Position numbers and translations under genes: made by a program
Shown: positions 32,460-41,473 of the stretch, piece after piece
How the letters are laid out: each line of letters begins with the position of its first letter
Numbering within the stretch: the first letter of the stretch is position 1
The notes under the pieces: model-generated
What the model was told of the DNA's origin: nothing
Database searches by the model: none
The model's input: the letters and a program-made list of their open reading frames with translations, nothing else
From: Actinomycetota bacterium
Lineage (GTDB): Bacteria; Actinomycetota; Actinomycetes; JACCUZ01
DNA length: 64,000 nucleotides
Assembly: GCA_030841035.1 (NCBI GenBank)
Contig: JAVEDI010000056.1
Span: 1 to 64,000 of the forward strand
Reading direction: 5' to 3'

Positions 32460-33482
32460 TCAGCGTCGTCCGCGCGGTGCGAGCACCTTGCTCCGGGTAC
32501 CGGCTCCTCGTCGCATGCCCTCCAGCAGCTCGGCGAGCGCGGCTCTCGCGTCGCGGTGCGCGTGCCAGTCGAGCTCGTCGCGGGCGCGGCCGGTGGCCAT
32601 CACGGGCGCGCACATCGCGAGGTCGACCCAGCCGGGGTCGGTCGGTTGCAGCCGGGCGCGCCACGTCAGGCTCGCGGCGAGTCGCACGACGCGCGGCGGG
32701 ACCGGCACCCGACGACCGCCGAGCGCCTCGGCGAGCAGATGCGGTGTGATGACCGGCGTCCCGGCCAGGTTGAACGCGCCCTGCGCCTGACGAGCCAGCA
32801 TCCGCACCACGGCATCGGCCACGTCCTCGGCGTGCACGACCTGGAAGACCGCGGCGTCGGGCACCGGCACCACCGGCAGGTGGCGTGCCCCCAGGAGGCG
32901 GCTCGGCACGAGCGGGCCGAGGAAGTAGCGAGCGACCTCGCTCCCGGCGTCCTGCTGAAAGATCAGGCCGGGTCGTAGCCGGGCGACGACGGCGGCGCCG
33001 GGGCGCTGCGCGTGGTCGTCGAGCAGTCGCTCCACGGCCACCTTGTGCCGTGAGTAGGACGAGGTGGGTACGCCGTCCGTCGGCCAGCTCTCGTCCACGA
33101 CCTCGGTCTTCGGAGCCGGGCTGTACGCGCCCACCGAGGACGCGTGCACCAGGTGTGGCACCCGGCTGCGCGCGACGGCATCGAACACCTGCCGGCTGCC
33201 CCCGACGTTGACCCGCTCCAGAAGGTCTTCGTCGCGCGCGGGCTGGATCAGCCACGCGAGGTGCACGACCGCGTCCGAGCCGGCCATCGCCTCGTCCAGC
33301 GCCGCCGACGCGTCACCCGCCAGGTCCGCCGTGACCCAGCGGACCCGGTCGTACGCCGGCTCGCCGCGCTCGGGGCGTCGCCGGGCGACCCCGACGACCT
33401 GCCAGGTCGGGTGATCGACGGCCAGGCGCCGCAGCAGAGCGGTTCCGAGGTTGCCGCTGGCACCGGTCACCGTCACCTGCAT
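32460..33482 (-). CDS. NAD-dependent epimerase/dehydratase family protein (extended SDR)
   Basis: 340 residues. The Rossmann motif is VTGASGNLGTALLRRLA at residues 4-20. An extended SDR pattern follows: VVHLAWLIQPARDEDLLERVN, HASSVGAYS and the catalytic YSRHK. The start ATG at 33482 sits directly before the motif; longer frames add unrelated sequence. Substrate unknown; the nearest relatives act on nucleotide sugars or steroid-like compounds. It converges with the F420 oxidoreductase gene (12-bp gap) and diverges from the HAD gene. Confidence 0.87.
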   Translation of the reverse strand: MQVTVTGASGNLGTALLRRLAVDHPTWQVVGVARRRPERGEPAYDRVRWVTADLAGDASAALDEAMAGSDAVVHLAWLIQPARDEDLLERVNVGGSRQVFDAVARSRVPHLVHASSVGAYSPAPKTEVVDESWPTDGVPTSSYSRHKVAVERLLDDHAQRPGAAVVARLRPGLIFQQDAGSEVARYFLGPLVPSRLLGARHLPVVPVPDAAVFQVVHAEDVADAVVRMLARQAQGAFNLAGTPVITPHLLAEALGGRRVPVPPRVVRLAASLTWRARLQPTDPGWVDLAMCAPVMATGRARDELDWHAHRDARAALAELLEGMRRGAGTRSKVLAPRGRR

Positions 33483-33612
33483 GGTCGGTCCATCCGCCTC
33501 CTGTGACCCGCGTCGGCGACGGCGAAACCTCCGGGGGCGGGCGTGACCGCATGGGAGAGCCGCCACCGGGTAGGCCGGGCGACACCATCCTGAACCGCAA
33601 GGGAGACCGCCG

Positions 33613-34266
33613 GTGTTCGACTCGGTACTGCTCGACGTGGACGGCACACTGGTCGACAGCAACTACCAGCACGCGCTCGCGTGGTATCGCGCGTTCCGAG
33701 CGCATGGCCATGTCCTGCCGGTGTGGGCGATCCACCGCAAGATCGGCATGGGCGGTGACCAGCTGGTCCCCTCGCTGATCGGGCAGGAGGCCGATCACGA
33801 ACGCGGCGACGCGATCAGGTCCGCGTGGCAGCAGCGGTTCGAGACGATGATCGAGGAGATCGCGCCGGTGCCCGGCGCGGCCGACGTGCTGCAGCGGCTG
33901 GCTCAGTCGCCGGCCCGCGTGTGCCTGGCCAGCTCCGGCAAGAGCGAGCACCTGCAGCACTACCTGGACCTGCTGGAGGCCCGCGAGCTGCTCGACGCCT
34001 GGACCACCTCCGAGGACGTCGAGAAGTCCAAGCCCGAGCCCGACATCCTGGCGGTCGCGCGGGACCGGATCGGGGGCCGACGTCCCGTCGTGGTGGGGGA
34101 CTCGACCTGGGACTTCGAGGCCGCCGGGCGGCTGGGCCTCGAGGGATGGGCGTTGCGCACCGGCGGCTTCTCGACCGAGGAGCTGCGTGGGGCAGGGGCC
34201 AGCGAGGTCTACGACGACCTGTACTCGCTCGGCCAGGACCTGCTGCCCCTGCTCGGAGCGCGCTAG
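33613..34266 (+). CDS. HAD-superfamily phosphatase (phosphoglycolate phosphatase/beta-PGM type)
   Basis: 217 residues. HAD motifs in order: LLDVDGTLVDSN with both catalytic aspartates at residues 8 and 10, LASSGK, KSKPEPDIL and VVGDSTWDFEAA. The helical cap (about 20-95) places it in subfamily I. Substrate unknown. GTG at 33613 with AAGGGAGA upstream. Confidence 0.88.
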   Translation: MFDSVLLDVDGTLVDSNYQHALAWYRAFRAHGHVLPVWAIHRKIGMGGDQLVPSLIGQEADHERGDAIRSAWQQRFETMIEEIAPVPGAADVLQRLAQSPARVCLASSGKSEHLQHYLDLLEARELLDAWTTSEDVEKSKPEPDILAVARDRIGGRRPVVVGDSTWDFEAAGRLGLEGWALRTGGFSTEELRGAGASEVYDDLYSLGQDLLPLLGAR

Positions 34267-34469
34267 CCGCCTCGATGGCCGCGTCCGGATGAGGGGCGCC
34301 TTGACGTGAGCGATGTGACGGGTGTTATCTAGCGGGACGATTGTGACTTCAGTTGCCCTCCCAGGGCGTCGAGACCAGGTCGTGGGTTCCCGAGCCGTCG
34401 GGTCCGTCCCCTCCGTGCCGGCGGGTGCGTCGACCCGGCAGCCGCCGGGGGACCGCGAGAGGAGAGCCG

Positions 34470-35903
34470 GTGGGGAGGCAGCAGTCCGTCGCGCGCGCCC
34501 ACCGACGTACGTCGCGGCTCGCGCTCGCCGCCGTGCTGGGCGCTGTCACCCTCGCCGGGCCCGCGCCGCACGCCTCCGCCGCCGCCGACCCCGGTGTCTA
34601 CCCGAGCGCGTCGCAGGTCGCGGCCAGCAGGGCACGGGTCACCAGCCGCGCGGCCCAGGTCGGTCGCATCGAGGCGCGGCTCGCCGCCGCGACGGCTCGC
34701 TCGGCGGCGCTCGCCACCCAGGTCGCCGTCGCGGTCGAGGCGTACAACGGGGCGCGGTACCGCCTCCAGTCGGCCGTCGCCGGCGCGAAGCGGGCTCAGC
34801 GGCGCGCGGCTGCCGCCCGGACCGGCGTGGCCACGTCGCGCCGGGAGGTCGGAGCGTTCGCCGCGGCGGCGTACCGCACCGGTGGCGACCTCGGCGGGTT
34901 GTCGGCGTTCCTGAGTGCGCAGGGCCCCCGTGACCTGATCAGCCGGGCGGCGGCGCTCACGGCCATCGGGCAGCACCGCGACAACATGCTGGACGCCCTG
35001 CGGTCGGCCCAAGCCGTCTCCGGCGTCATGGCGCACCGCGCCGACGTGATGGTGGCCGAGCGCCGCCGGGCGACGCTCGCGGTGGCCAGGGCGAAGCAGA
35101 GCGCGCAGAGCGCCCTGGCCGGCCAACGGCAGGCGGTCGGCGAGATCAGCGCCGAACGAGCCTCGCTGGTGCGCTCCCTGGCCGCGGCTCGGCACACCTC
35201 CGTGCGCCTCGAGCGGGCGCGCCAGGCCGGTCTGGAAGCAGCTCGCCAGGCCGCGGCCCGGCGGGCGGCGGCGGCCCGCGCCGCCCGGGCGGCGCGGGTC
35301 GCGGCGGCGGCCGCGGCGGCGGCCGCCAGTGCGCGGGCGGCAGCGGCGGCGCAGGCCGCGGCGGAGTCCCGGCGACAGGCCGAGGAGGCAGCGGCCGGTC
35401 AGGCGCGGGCACCTGCCGACGAGCGCGGCGGCGGCTCGTCGGGCGGTGGCTCCGGCGACACCGGTGGCGGTTCCGGTGGTGGCTCCGGCGACCCGGCTCC
35501 GGCGCCGCCGGCCTCCTCGGGCTCCTCGGGCGCAACGGCGTCCGGCGCCTCCGCGGCGATCGCGTTCGCCCGCGACCAGATCGGCAAGCCCTACGTGTGG
35601 GCGGCCGACGGTCCGGGGTCCTTCGACTGCTCGGGGCTGACCATGCGGGCCTGGCAACAGGGCGGCGTGTCCCTGCCGCACTACAGCGTCGCCCAGTACC
35701 AGCAGAGCCAACCGGTGGCGCTGGGCGACCTGCGTCCCGGCGACCTGGTCTTCTTCGCGAGCAACAAGTCCGACTACCGCAGCATCTACCACGTCGCGCT
35801 GTACGTCGGCGACGGTCAGATGATCGAGGCACCCTTCACCGGTGAGGACGTGCGCGTCTCGAGCATCTGGCGTGACAGCCTCTTCGGCGCTGCGCGGCCG
35901 TGA
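34470..35903 (+). CDS. Secreted NlpC/P60 peptidoglycan hydrolase with coiled-coil N-terminus
   Basis: 477 residues. A signal peptide (ALAAVLGAVTLAGPAPHASA) is followed by a long coiled coil (about residues 45-315) that ends in a very Ala/Arg-rich stretch, a Gly/Ser/Pro-rich linker, and a C-terminal NlpC/P60 domain (about 365-477). The catalytic Cys is in SFDCSGLTMRAW, the His in YHVALYVGDG and the third residue in IEAPFTGEDV. This is the plan of RipA/PcsB-like cell-separation endopeptidases, which cut D-Glu to mDAP bonds. The coiled coil probably holds the enzyme inactive until an FtsEX-like partner acts. GTG at 34470 follows AGGAGA. Confidence 0.92.
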   Translation: MGRQQSVARAHRRTSRLALAAVLGAVTLAGPAPHASAAADPGVYPSASQVAASRARVTSRAAQVGRIEARLAAATARSAALATQVAVAVEAYNGARYRLQSAVAGAKRAQRRAAAARTGVATSRREVGAFAAAAYRTGGDLGGLSAFLSAQGPRDLISRAAALTAIGQHRDNMLDALRSAQAVSGVMAHRADVMVAERRRATLAVARAKQSAQSALAGQRQAVGEISAERASLVRSLAAARHTSVRLERARQAGLEAARQAAARRAAAARAARAARVAAAAAAAAASARAAAAAQAAAESRRQAEEAAAGQARAPADERGGGSSGGGSGDTGGGSGGGSGDPAPAPPASSGSSGATASGASAAIAFARDQIGKPYVWAADGPGSFDCSGLTMRAWQQGGVSLPHYSVAQYQQSQPVALGDLRPGDLVFFASNKSDYRSIYHVALYVGDGQMIEAPFTGEDVRVSSIWRDSLFGAARP

Positions 35904-35933
35904 CGGGCTGATGGCCGGCGACCTGGCCGGTCC

Positions 35934-36602
35934 ATGACCGGCTACCTCGACCGCCGAGGCGGCAGCTTCGGTGGGTGGCTGGTCCTGCTGGCTCTGGGCT
36001 ACGGGTTCTTCCACCACGTCGGCATCCTGTTGCGCGGTCTCGGCGAGGTGGGGGACACGCACACCCGGTGGGCCGACTGGATCGACCTGGCGACGCCGTA
36101 CGTCGTCACCGGTGCGGCGGCGGGCGCGCTGCTCGCCGCGCACGCCACTCGCCGCGCGTGGGTGGTCTTCTGGTTCGCCGCGGTGCTGTACACGCAGGGG
36201 CACGGGATCCACCTCGCCGCGAACTCGGTCGGCAACGTGGTGCCCGGCGAGCCGGCGCACCTGTGGGACGAGCGGGTCGGGCACTACCTGTTCTACGCCG
36301 GCTTCTGGCTGCTGGTCGCGGTGCTCGCGGCGACGCTGTCGGAGCGCCGTCCTCGGGGCGGGCCGGGTGCCCATCTCCTCGCGCTGGTGGTCGGCTTCAC
36401 CCACTTCACCAACTCGGTAGAGGGCCAGACGGCGTACGCCGGCATCGGGGTCGCCGTGCTGTTCGTGCTGTGGGGACTGGTGACGCGCCAGGGCCTCGGC
36501 CGGGTGCTGGTGACGGCGTACGGGTTCTCGCTGCTGCTGTTCGCCGCCTACGCCGTCTGGCAGGGCGGCCTGCCGGAGTTCACTGAAGTGGGCCTCGTCT
36601 GA
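35934..36602 (+). CDS. Multi-pass membrane protein of unknown function
   Basis: 222 residues with about six or seven membrane segments. Conserved-looking histidines lie near membrane faces (GYGFFHHVGILL, LYTQGHGIHLAAN, VGHYLFYAG, GFTHFTNSVEGQ). This could suggest metal or haem binding, but I do not recognise the family. It follows the NlpC/P60 gene by 30 bp on the same strand and converges with ppa. Confidence 0.75.
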   Translation: MTGYLDRRGGSFGGWLVLLALGYGFFHHVGILLRGLGEVGDTHTRWADWIDLATPYVVTGAAAGALLAAHATRRAWVVFWFAAVLYTQGHGIHLAANSVGNVVPGEPAHLWDERVGHYLFYAGFWLLVAVLAATLSERRPRGGPGAHLLALVVGFTHFTNSVEGQTAYAGIGVAVLFVLWGLVTRQGLGRVLVTAYGFSLLLFAAYAVWQGGLPEFTEVGLV

Positions 36603-36621
36603 GCGCCACGACCGGCGAGGG

Positions 36622-37131
36622 TCAGTAGCGGTGCGCGGTGCCGTCGGCGCGAGCCTTCGCGAGCCGTTCGGTGGACGCGTCGATCTCCGCCTCCGCCTCG
36701 ACGCGCCCCACCCAGGTGGCGCCCTCGACCGACTTGCCGGGCTCCAGGTCCTTGTAGACCTCGAAGAAGTGCTGGATCTCCAGCCGGTCGTACTCGGACA
36801 CGTGATGGATGTCGCGCAGGTGCTCCCAGCGGGGGTCGGTCGCGGGCACGCACAGCACCTTGTCGTCGCCGCCGGCCTCGTCGGTCATGCGGAACATGCC
36901 CAGCGCCCGCGCCTTGATCACGCAGCCCGGGAAGGTCGGCTCCTCCAGCAGCACCAGCGCGTCGAGCGGGTCGCCGTCGAGCCCCAGGGTGTTCTCGATG
37001 AAACCGTAGTCCGACGGGTAGCGCGTCGACGTGAACAGCATGCGGTCCAGCCGGATCCGGCCGGTCTCGTGGTCGACCTCGTACTTGTTGCGGTTGCCTT
37101 TGGGGATCTCGATGAACACGTCGAACTCCAC
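36622..37131 (-). CDS. ppa: Inorganic pyrophosphatase
   Basis: 169 residues, family I. It hydrolyses diphosphate to two phosphates in the cytosol and drives biosynthetic reactions forward. The signature [10 protein letters not shown] holds the metal-binding Asp52, Asp54 and Asp57; [14 protein letters not shown] and [13 protein letters not shown] are also typical. GTG at 37131 gives [12 protein letters not shown], which matches the usual family start, and GGAG lies 7 nt upstream. Longer frames reach into tandem-repeat DNA and are not homologous. It marks the left end of the conserved block and is divergent from dacB, as in mycobacteria. Confidence 0.95.
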   Translation of the reverse strand: MEFDVFIEIPKGNRNKYEVDHETGRIRLDRMLFTSTRYPSDYGFIENTLGLDGDPLDALVLLEEPTFPGCVIKARALGMFRMTDEAGGDDKVLCVPATDPRWEHLRDIHHVSEYDRLEIQHFFEVYKDLEPGKSVEGATWVGRVEAEAEIDASTERLAKARADGTAHRY

Positions 37132-37287
37132 GGCGGGGCTCCAGTCCTCGGCGATCACGCGGTCGACCGGCCCGAGCGCTCCGGGCGAGCTCGCACACGA
37201 CCGCCGGATAGTCTCACGAGCACGAGAAGCACGCCGTTCCGCGCCCGCCCGTCGCCCGGCCACGCCCGACCACGCCCCGAACTCTGC

Positions 37288-37340
37288 CGACCACCGCCCG
37301 ACTACCGCCCGACCACCGCCCGACCACCGCCCGACCACCG
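37288..37340. repeat. 11-bp tandem repeat array
   Basis: About 4.8 copies of CGACCACCGCC run from 37288 to 37340, with one T for C change in the second unit. The array abuts the left arm of palindromic copy C. Confidence 0.85.
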
Positions 37341-37341
37341 T

Positions 37342-37392
37342 TGATCGTGAGGGGGATCAGCACCGAAAAGGTGCCGGATCCCCTCACGATCA
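37342..37392. repeat. Intergenic palindromic repeat, copy C (51 bp)
   Basis: The arms TGATCGTGAGGGG and CCCCTCACGATCA are exact complements, with further inner pairing CACC/GGTGC around an A-rich centre. The plan matches copies A and B, but the loop and inner stem differ, so it is a more distant member. It lies between two divergent genes. Confidence 0.85.
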
Positions 37393-37413
37393 CGAGAAGT
37401 TTCGGGTAGGTAC

Positions 37414-37476
37414 GGCGGGCGCGGCGGGCGCGGCGGGTACGGCGGGCGCGGCGGGTACGGCGGGTACGGCGGGCGC
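37414..37476. repeat. 9-bp tandem repeat array upstream of dacB
   Basis: Seven head-to-tail units of GGCGGG followed by CGC or TAC. The array is in frame with dacB and would encode Gly-Gly-Arg and Gly-Gly-Tyr repeats, but no start codon lies between the preceding in-frame stop (37348) and the GTG at 37495. Confidence 0.85.
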
Positions 37477-37494
37477 GGGGGTGGACGAAGCGAG

Positions 37495-38931
37495 GTGACG
37501 GTGCGGGTGGGCGGACGGCTGCACCGGCAGGGTCGCGGGCGGGTGGTCACAGTCGTCGTGGCCCTCGCCGTGCTGCTCGCCGGCGGCGCCGCAGCGGGGC
37601 TCGCGAGCACCGACCGGCTCCCCGGCCAGCAGCGGCGCGCTGCCCCGACACCCACGCCCAGCACGTCGCCGCTGCCCGAGGCGGCGCCGGTGCTGGCGCC
37701 GGTCACGGGGCAGCCGTCGGCGACCGCCGGGGTCGCGCTCGGGCGGCTGCAGGCGCTGCTCGAGAGCCGCGCGCTCGGCCGGAACACCTCGGCGCTGCTG
37801 CTCGACGCGGACAGCGGCCAGCCGCTGCTCGACCGCGCCTCCACCGTGGCGCGCACCCCCGCGTCGGTCGCCAAGCTCGCGACCACGACGGCAGCTCTCG
37901 TCGCCCTGGGGCCCGACACCCGGCTGACCACCCGCACGGTGACCGGCGCCCGCGCCGACGAGGTCGTCCTCGTCGGTGCCGGTGACGCCACTCTGACCGT
38001 GCGCCGCGACCCGCGCGGCAGCTATCCGGCGCGGGCCAGCCTCGCCGCGCTCGCCGACGCGACCGCCGCCGCGCTGCGCCGGACACCGAGCCCGCCGCGC
38101 GTCGCCCGGGTCCGCGTCGACGACTCCCTGTTCGCGGGTCCGGCCGTCTCCCCGGCCTGGCCCGCCACCTATGTCCGCTCGGGGGTCGTCAGCCCGGTGA
38201 GCGCGCTCTCCGTCGACGCCGGGCGGGTCCGACCCGGCGCCAGCGGCCGGGAGCCGGACCCGGCGCTGGCCGCCGGCCGAGACCTGGCCCGGTTGCTCGA
38301 CGCCCGGGGCATCCGGGTCCGCGGACCGGTCACCCGCACGACCGCCCCGGCCGCAGCCACGACGCTGGCGCAGGTGCGCTCGCCGACGGTGGCCGAGATG
38401 GTCGAGACCGACCTGCAGACCAGCGACAACGACCTCGCCGAGGCGCTGCTGCGCCTCGTCGCCCTGGCGCGCCACCAGCCCGCCACCTTCTCCGGCGGTA
38501 CGTCGGCCGTGTTGTCCGTCCTGGACGAGCTCGGCCTGCCCACCGACGGTGTGACGCTGCGTGACGGCAGCGGCCTGTCACGCGAGTCGGTGATACCGGC
38601 CAGCACCCTGGCCGGGCTGCTCGCGCTCGCCGCGACCGACCTACGCCGCCCGTGGCTGCGCACCGTCGTCACCAGCCTGCCGGTGGCCGCCTTCTCGGGC
38701 ACGCTCGCCACGCGCTACGGGGGCGCCGCCACCCGGCCCGGTGCCGGTCTGGTCCGTGCCAAGACCGGCACGCTGACCGGGGTCAGCACGCTGGCCGGTG
38801 TGACGACCGACGGATCGCGCACGCTGGTGTTCGTGGTGATGTCCGACCGCGTGCCGGCCGGCGGCACGCTGGCCGCACGGGAGGTGCTCGACCGCTTCGC
38901 GGCGACGGTCGCCGGCGCCGCGCCACGCTGA
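37495..38931 (+). CDS. dacB: D-alanyl-D-alanine carboxypeptidase/endopeptidase (PBP4 type)
   Basis: 478 residues. The N-terminal signal anchor (VVTVVVALAVLLAGGAAAGL) and a Pro/Thr linker are followed by a class C penicillin-binding domain. The three active-site motifs are SVAK (SxxK), SDN (in TSDNDLAE) and KTG (in RAKTGTL). It trims D-Ala from peptidoglycan stem peptides and may cut cross-links outside the membrane. GTG at 37495 is the first start after an in-frame stop. Expression may be affected by the repeat arrays immediately upstream. Confidence 0.93.
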   Translation: MTVRVGGRLHRQGRGRVVTVVVALAVLLAGGAAAGLASTDRLPGQQRRAAPTPTPSTSPLPEAAPVLAPVTGQPSATAGVALGRLQALLESRALGRNTSALLLDADSGQPLLDRASTVARTPASVAKLATTTAALVALGPDTRLTTRTVTGARADEVVLVGAGDATLTVRRDPRGSYPARASLAALADATAAALRRTPSPPRVARVRVDDSLFAGPAVSPAWPATYVRSGVVSPVSALSVDAGRVRPGASGREPDPALAAGRDLARLLDARGIRVRGPVTRTTAPAAATTLAQVRSPTVAEMVETDLQTSDNDLAEALLRLVALARHQPATFSGGTSAVLSVLDELGLPTDGVTLRDGSGLSRESVIPASTLAGLLALAATDLRRPWLRTVVTSLPVAAFSGTLATRYGGAATRPGAGLVRAKTGTLTGVSTLAGVTTDGSRTLVFVVMSDRVPAGGTLAAREVLDRFAATVAGAAPR

Positions 38932-39012
38932 GGAAGACCTCGCAACTCACCGGATTCGGCGAGGTTGAGCCGGCAGGGCCGGGGAATCATGGGCCTCGGA
39001 AGGAGGCACACC

Positions 39013-39156
39013 ATGGCAATGTTGCTTTGGATTCTGGCAGTGCTGATCGGTATCTGGGGCGTCGTCACGCTCGTGCGTGGTCAGGTCCTGTTGGGCATCA
39101 TCCTGATCATCGTGGCGTTCCTCGTCGGCCCCGGCGGCGTCAGCGTCTTCGGCTAG
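39013..39156 (+). CDS. GPGG-motif small membrane protein
   Basis: 47 residues. A single hydrophobic hairpin-like stretch (LLWILAVLIGIWGVVTLVRG, then LLGIILIIVAFLVGPGG) ends with the GPGG motif that names the family. A perfect AGGAGG lies 6 nt before the ATG. The function is unknown. The gene ends 39 bp before a very strong hairpin (39196-39233), so it is the last gene of its transcript, probably as a single-gene unit with high expression. Confidence 0.88.
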   Translation: MAMLLWILAVLIGIWGVVTLVRGQVLLGIILIIVAFLVGPGGVSVFG

Positions 39157-39195
39157 CGGCCGAGACAGCGCGGCACCGCCCGCATACCGCACGTT

Positions 39196-39233
39196 CGACG
39201 ACCCGCGCGATCCCGCGATCGCGCGGGTCGTCG
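39196..39233 (+). terminator. Perfect 17-bp hairpin terminator
   Basis: CGACGACCCGCGCGATC (39196-39212) pairs exactly with 39217-39233 around a 4-nt loop. It lies between the GPGG membrane protein gene and the metalloprotease gene. No U tract follows. Confidence 0.8.
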
Positions 39234-39320
39234 CGTTACCGCCGCAGCCAAGACACCCGCAGCCATGACACCGCGACCGGCCGCCCGGCCCGCGCGCTCC
39301 CAACGACGTACGGTGAAGAG

Positions 39321-40421
39321 ATGAACTCTGTGATGGTCGACTGGGACCTCGCTGTGTCCACCGGCAAGCGGCTGGTGCGTCCGGGTCCCGAGATCACCGC
39401 GACGGAGGCCCGCGAGGCGGTCGCCGCGCTGCGCGACTACGCCGCCCAGGCCCACGAGCACGTGCGTGGCTACACCGGCCTGCAGGCGCCGACCGAGGGC
39501 GCCAGCGTCGCGGTCATCGACCGGCCGGGATGGATCCAGGCCAACGCGGCCGGCTTCCGCACCGTGATCGAGCCGCTGGTCGAGAAGCTCGTGAGCAACC
39601 GCCCGCCGACGCCCGTCGCGTCGGCCGTCGGGTCGCGCGTCACCGGCGTGCAGACCGGCACGCTGCTCGCCTTCCTGGCCACGAAGGTCCTCGGCCAGTA
39701 CGAGCTCTTCCCGCCGTACGGCGAGGATGCCGGCGAGCGTCCTGGCCGGTTGCTGCTGGTCGCTCCCAACATCGTCGCCGCCGAGCGCGAGATGGGCGTC
39801 GTGCCGGCCGACTTCCGGCTGTGGGTGTGCCTGCACGAGGAGACCCACCGCGTGCAGTTCGGCGCGGTGCCGTGGCTGCGCGGGCACGTGATGAGTGAGA
39901 TCCGGGCCTTCGTCGCGGCCACCGATGTCGACACCGCCGCCATGGCGCAGCGGCTGCGCTGCGCCGCGTCGGCCGCCTACGAGGCGATCAAGGACGGCTT
40001 CGACCCCGACGCCTCGACCGAGGGCGCCTCCCTCGTGGAAGCCGTGCAGACTCCCGAGCAGCGCGAGATCCTCGACCGGATCACCGCGCTCATGTCGCTG
40101 CTCGAGGGGCACGCCGACTTCGTCATGGACGGCATCGGACCCGAGGTCGTGCCTTCGGTGGCCGACATCCGGCGCAAGTTCCAGCAGCGCCGCAAGGAGG
40201 CCGGCCGGGTCGAGCTGGTCGTGCGCCGGCTGCTCGGCATCGACGCCAAGCTGCGGCAGTACCGCGACGGCGAGCGCTTCGTGCGCGGCGCGGTCGAGCG
40301 GGGGGGCATGGTCGGGTTCAACCGGGTCTGGGAAGGGCCCCACCAGCTGCCGACCAAGGAGGAGATCGCCCATCCCGACGCGTGGGTGGACCGCGTCGTG
40401 GGGCGCCGCGAGCTCGCCTGA
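39321..40421 (+). CDS. Zinc-dependent metalloprotease family protein (DUF2342, 'F420 biosynthesis associated')
   Basis: 366 residues. The zinc motif HEETH is near residue 174 in [14 protein letters not shown]. Conserved stretches include [19 protein letters not shown] and [19 protein letters not shown], where a downstream Glu-His pair may complete the site. Members are annotated as zinc-dependent metalloproteases or putative hydrolases of F420-producing bacteria; no substrate is known. The gene sits between dacB and tilS as in Mycobacterium (Rv3626c position). The stop is 47 bp before the chosen tilS start. Confidence 0.9.
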   Translation: MNSVMVDWDLAVSTGKRLVRPGPEITATEAREAVAALRDYAAQAHEHVRGYTGLQAPTEGASVAVIDRPGWIQANAAGFRTVIEPLVEKLVSNRPPTPVASAVGSRVTGVQTGTLLAFLATKVLGQYELFPPYGEDAGERPGRLLLVAPNIVAAEREMGVVPADFRLWVCLHEETHRVQFGAVPWLRGHVMSEIRAFVAATDVDTAAMAQRLRCAASAAYEAIKDGFDPDASTEGASLVEAVQTPEQREILDRITALMSLLEGHADFVMDGIGPEVVPSVADIRRKFQQRRKEAGRVELVVRRLLGIDAKLRQYRDGERFVRGAVERGGMVGFNRVWEGPHQLPTKEEIAHPDAWVDRVVGRRELA

Positions 40422-40468
40422 GCAGCGCCGGCACCGACAGCGCCGGGCAGGCGCCGTACGGTGCGCGT

Positions 40469-41434
40469 GTGGGACCCAGCCCGGCCGTCGCCGACGTACG
40501 CCGCGCAGTGCGCGCCGCCGTCTCCGACCTCGCGCCGGGTGACCTGGTGCTCGTCGCGTGCAGCGGCGGGGCCGACTCGTTCGCGCTCGCGGCGGCGCTC
40601 GCCTTCGAGGCACCCCGCGCCGGGCTCGCCGCCGGAGCGCTGACCGTGGACCACGGCCTGCAGCAGGGGTCGGCGGACCGCGCCGGCGAGCTGGCCATGA
40701 CCCTGCGCGGCCTCGGTCTCGACCCGACCGAGGTGCTCACCGTGACCGTCGGCGCGGCCGGGGGGCCGGAGGCGGCGGCGCGGGCGGCGCGGTACGCCGC
40801 ACTGGCCGCCGCCGCCGACCGGCTGGCGGCCGCCGCCGTGGTGCTCGGGCACACCCGCGACGACCAGGCCGAGACCGTGCTGCTCGGGCTGGCGCGGGGT
40901 TCGGGGGCTCGTTCGCTGGCCGGCATGGCAGCGGTCACCGGACGCTGGCGGCGTCCCCTGCTCGGGCTCGACCGGGCCACCACCAGGCGCGCAGCCGCCG
41001 GCCTGCCGGTCTGGGAGGACCCGCACAACACCGACCCCGCCTACGCCCGGTCCCGCGTGCGGCGCGACGCCCTCCCTGCCCTGGAGGCGGCCCTCGGTCC
41101 GGGCGTCGCCGCCGCGCTCGCCCGCAGCGCCGACCTGCTGCGCGCCGATGCCGACGCGCTCGACGTCTGGGCGGCATCGGCGTACGCCGCCTGCGGTGGC
41201 GGGAACGGGCTCGACGTGCCCGCCCTGGAGGCCCTGCCGGCCGCCGTGCGCTCCCGGGTGCTGCGCCGGGCCGCGCTCGAGGCGGGTGCGCCGGCCGGCG
41301 ACCTGACGGCAGGCCACGTCGGCGAGCTCGAGCGGCTGCTGCGCGACTGGCACGGTCAGGGGCCGCTGCACCTGCCGGGCGGGGTCCGCGTCGAACGGCG
41401 ATGTGGCAGGCTGCTGCTCACCCGTGGCCAGTGA
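40469..41434 (+). CDS. tilS: tRNA(Ile)-lysidine synthetase
   Basis: 321 residues. It uses ATP and lysine to change C34 of the CAU-anticodon isoleucine tRNA to lysidine, which makes it read AUA. The PP-loop motif is [15 protein letters not shown] near residues 24-38, with VDHGLQ and [15 protein letters not shown] after it, then RPLLGLDR and the Lys/Arg-rich region ARSRVRR. The GTG at 40469 is chosen because it starts at the helix before the PP loop. It precedes hpt by 39 bp, the usual actinomycete order. Confidence 0.93.
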   Translation: MGPSPAVADVRRAVRAAVSDLAPGDLVLVACSGGADSFALAAALAFEAPRAGLAAGALTVDHGLQQGSADRAGELAMTLRGLGLDPTEVLTVTVGAAGGPEAAARAARYAALAAAADRLAAAAVVLGHTRDDQAETVLLGLARGSGARSLAGMAAVTGRWRRPLLGLDRATTRRAAAGLPVWEDPHNTDPAYARSRVRRDALPALEAALGPGVAAALARSADLLRADADALDVWAASAYAACGGGNGLDVPALEALPAAVRSRVLRRAALEAGAPAGDLTAGHVGELERLLRDWHGQGPLHLPGGVRVERRCGRLLLTRGQ

Positions 41435-41473
41435 CCGGGATCGACCTCCAGCGAGGCAGGAGCGGGAGCACGC

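Larger units (their letters stand above)
37132..37494. other. Repeat-rich divergent intergenic region between ppa and dacB
   Basis: 363 bp without a gene. It contains, in order, an 11-bp tandem array (37288-37340), palindromic repeat copy C (37342-37392) and a 9-bp tandem array (37414-37476). Promoters for ppa and dacB must lie here, but no boxes are obvious. Confidence 0.7.

Noticed and set aside
34267-34469. Possible cyclic di-AMP (ydaO) riboswitch before the NlpC/P60 gene
   Set aside because: Such riboswitches often precede cell wall hydrolase genes in actinomycetes, and some GGGGGACC-like sequence is present, but I could not assemble the conserved core or the closing stems by eye. A covariance-model search would settle it.
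37132-37338. 69-residue N-terminal extension of pyrophosphatase
   Set aside because: The frame stays open, but the extension is composed of tandem-repeat and palindrome-adjacent DNA and the family starts at the [11 protein letters not shown] position, which has its own GTG and GGAG.
37351-37494. RGG/GGY-repeat N-terminal extension of the dacB product
   Set aside because: The 9-bp repeats are in frame and would read as Gly-Gly-Arg/Tyr repeats, but there is no ATG, GTG, TTG or CTG between the in-frame stop at 37348 and GTG 37495, and the signal anchor starts after that GTG.
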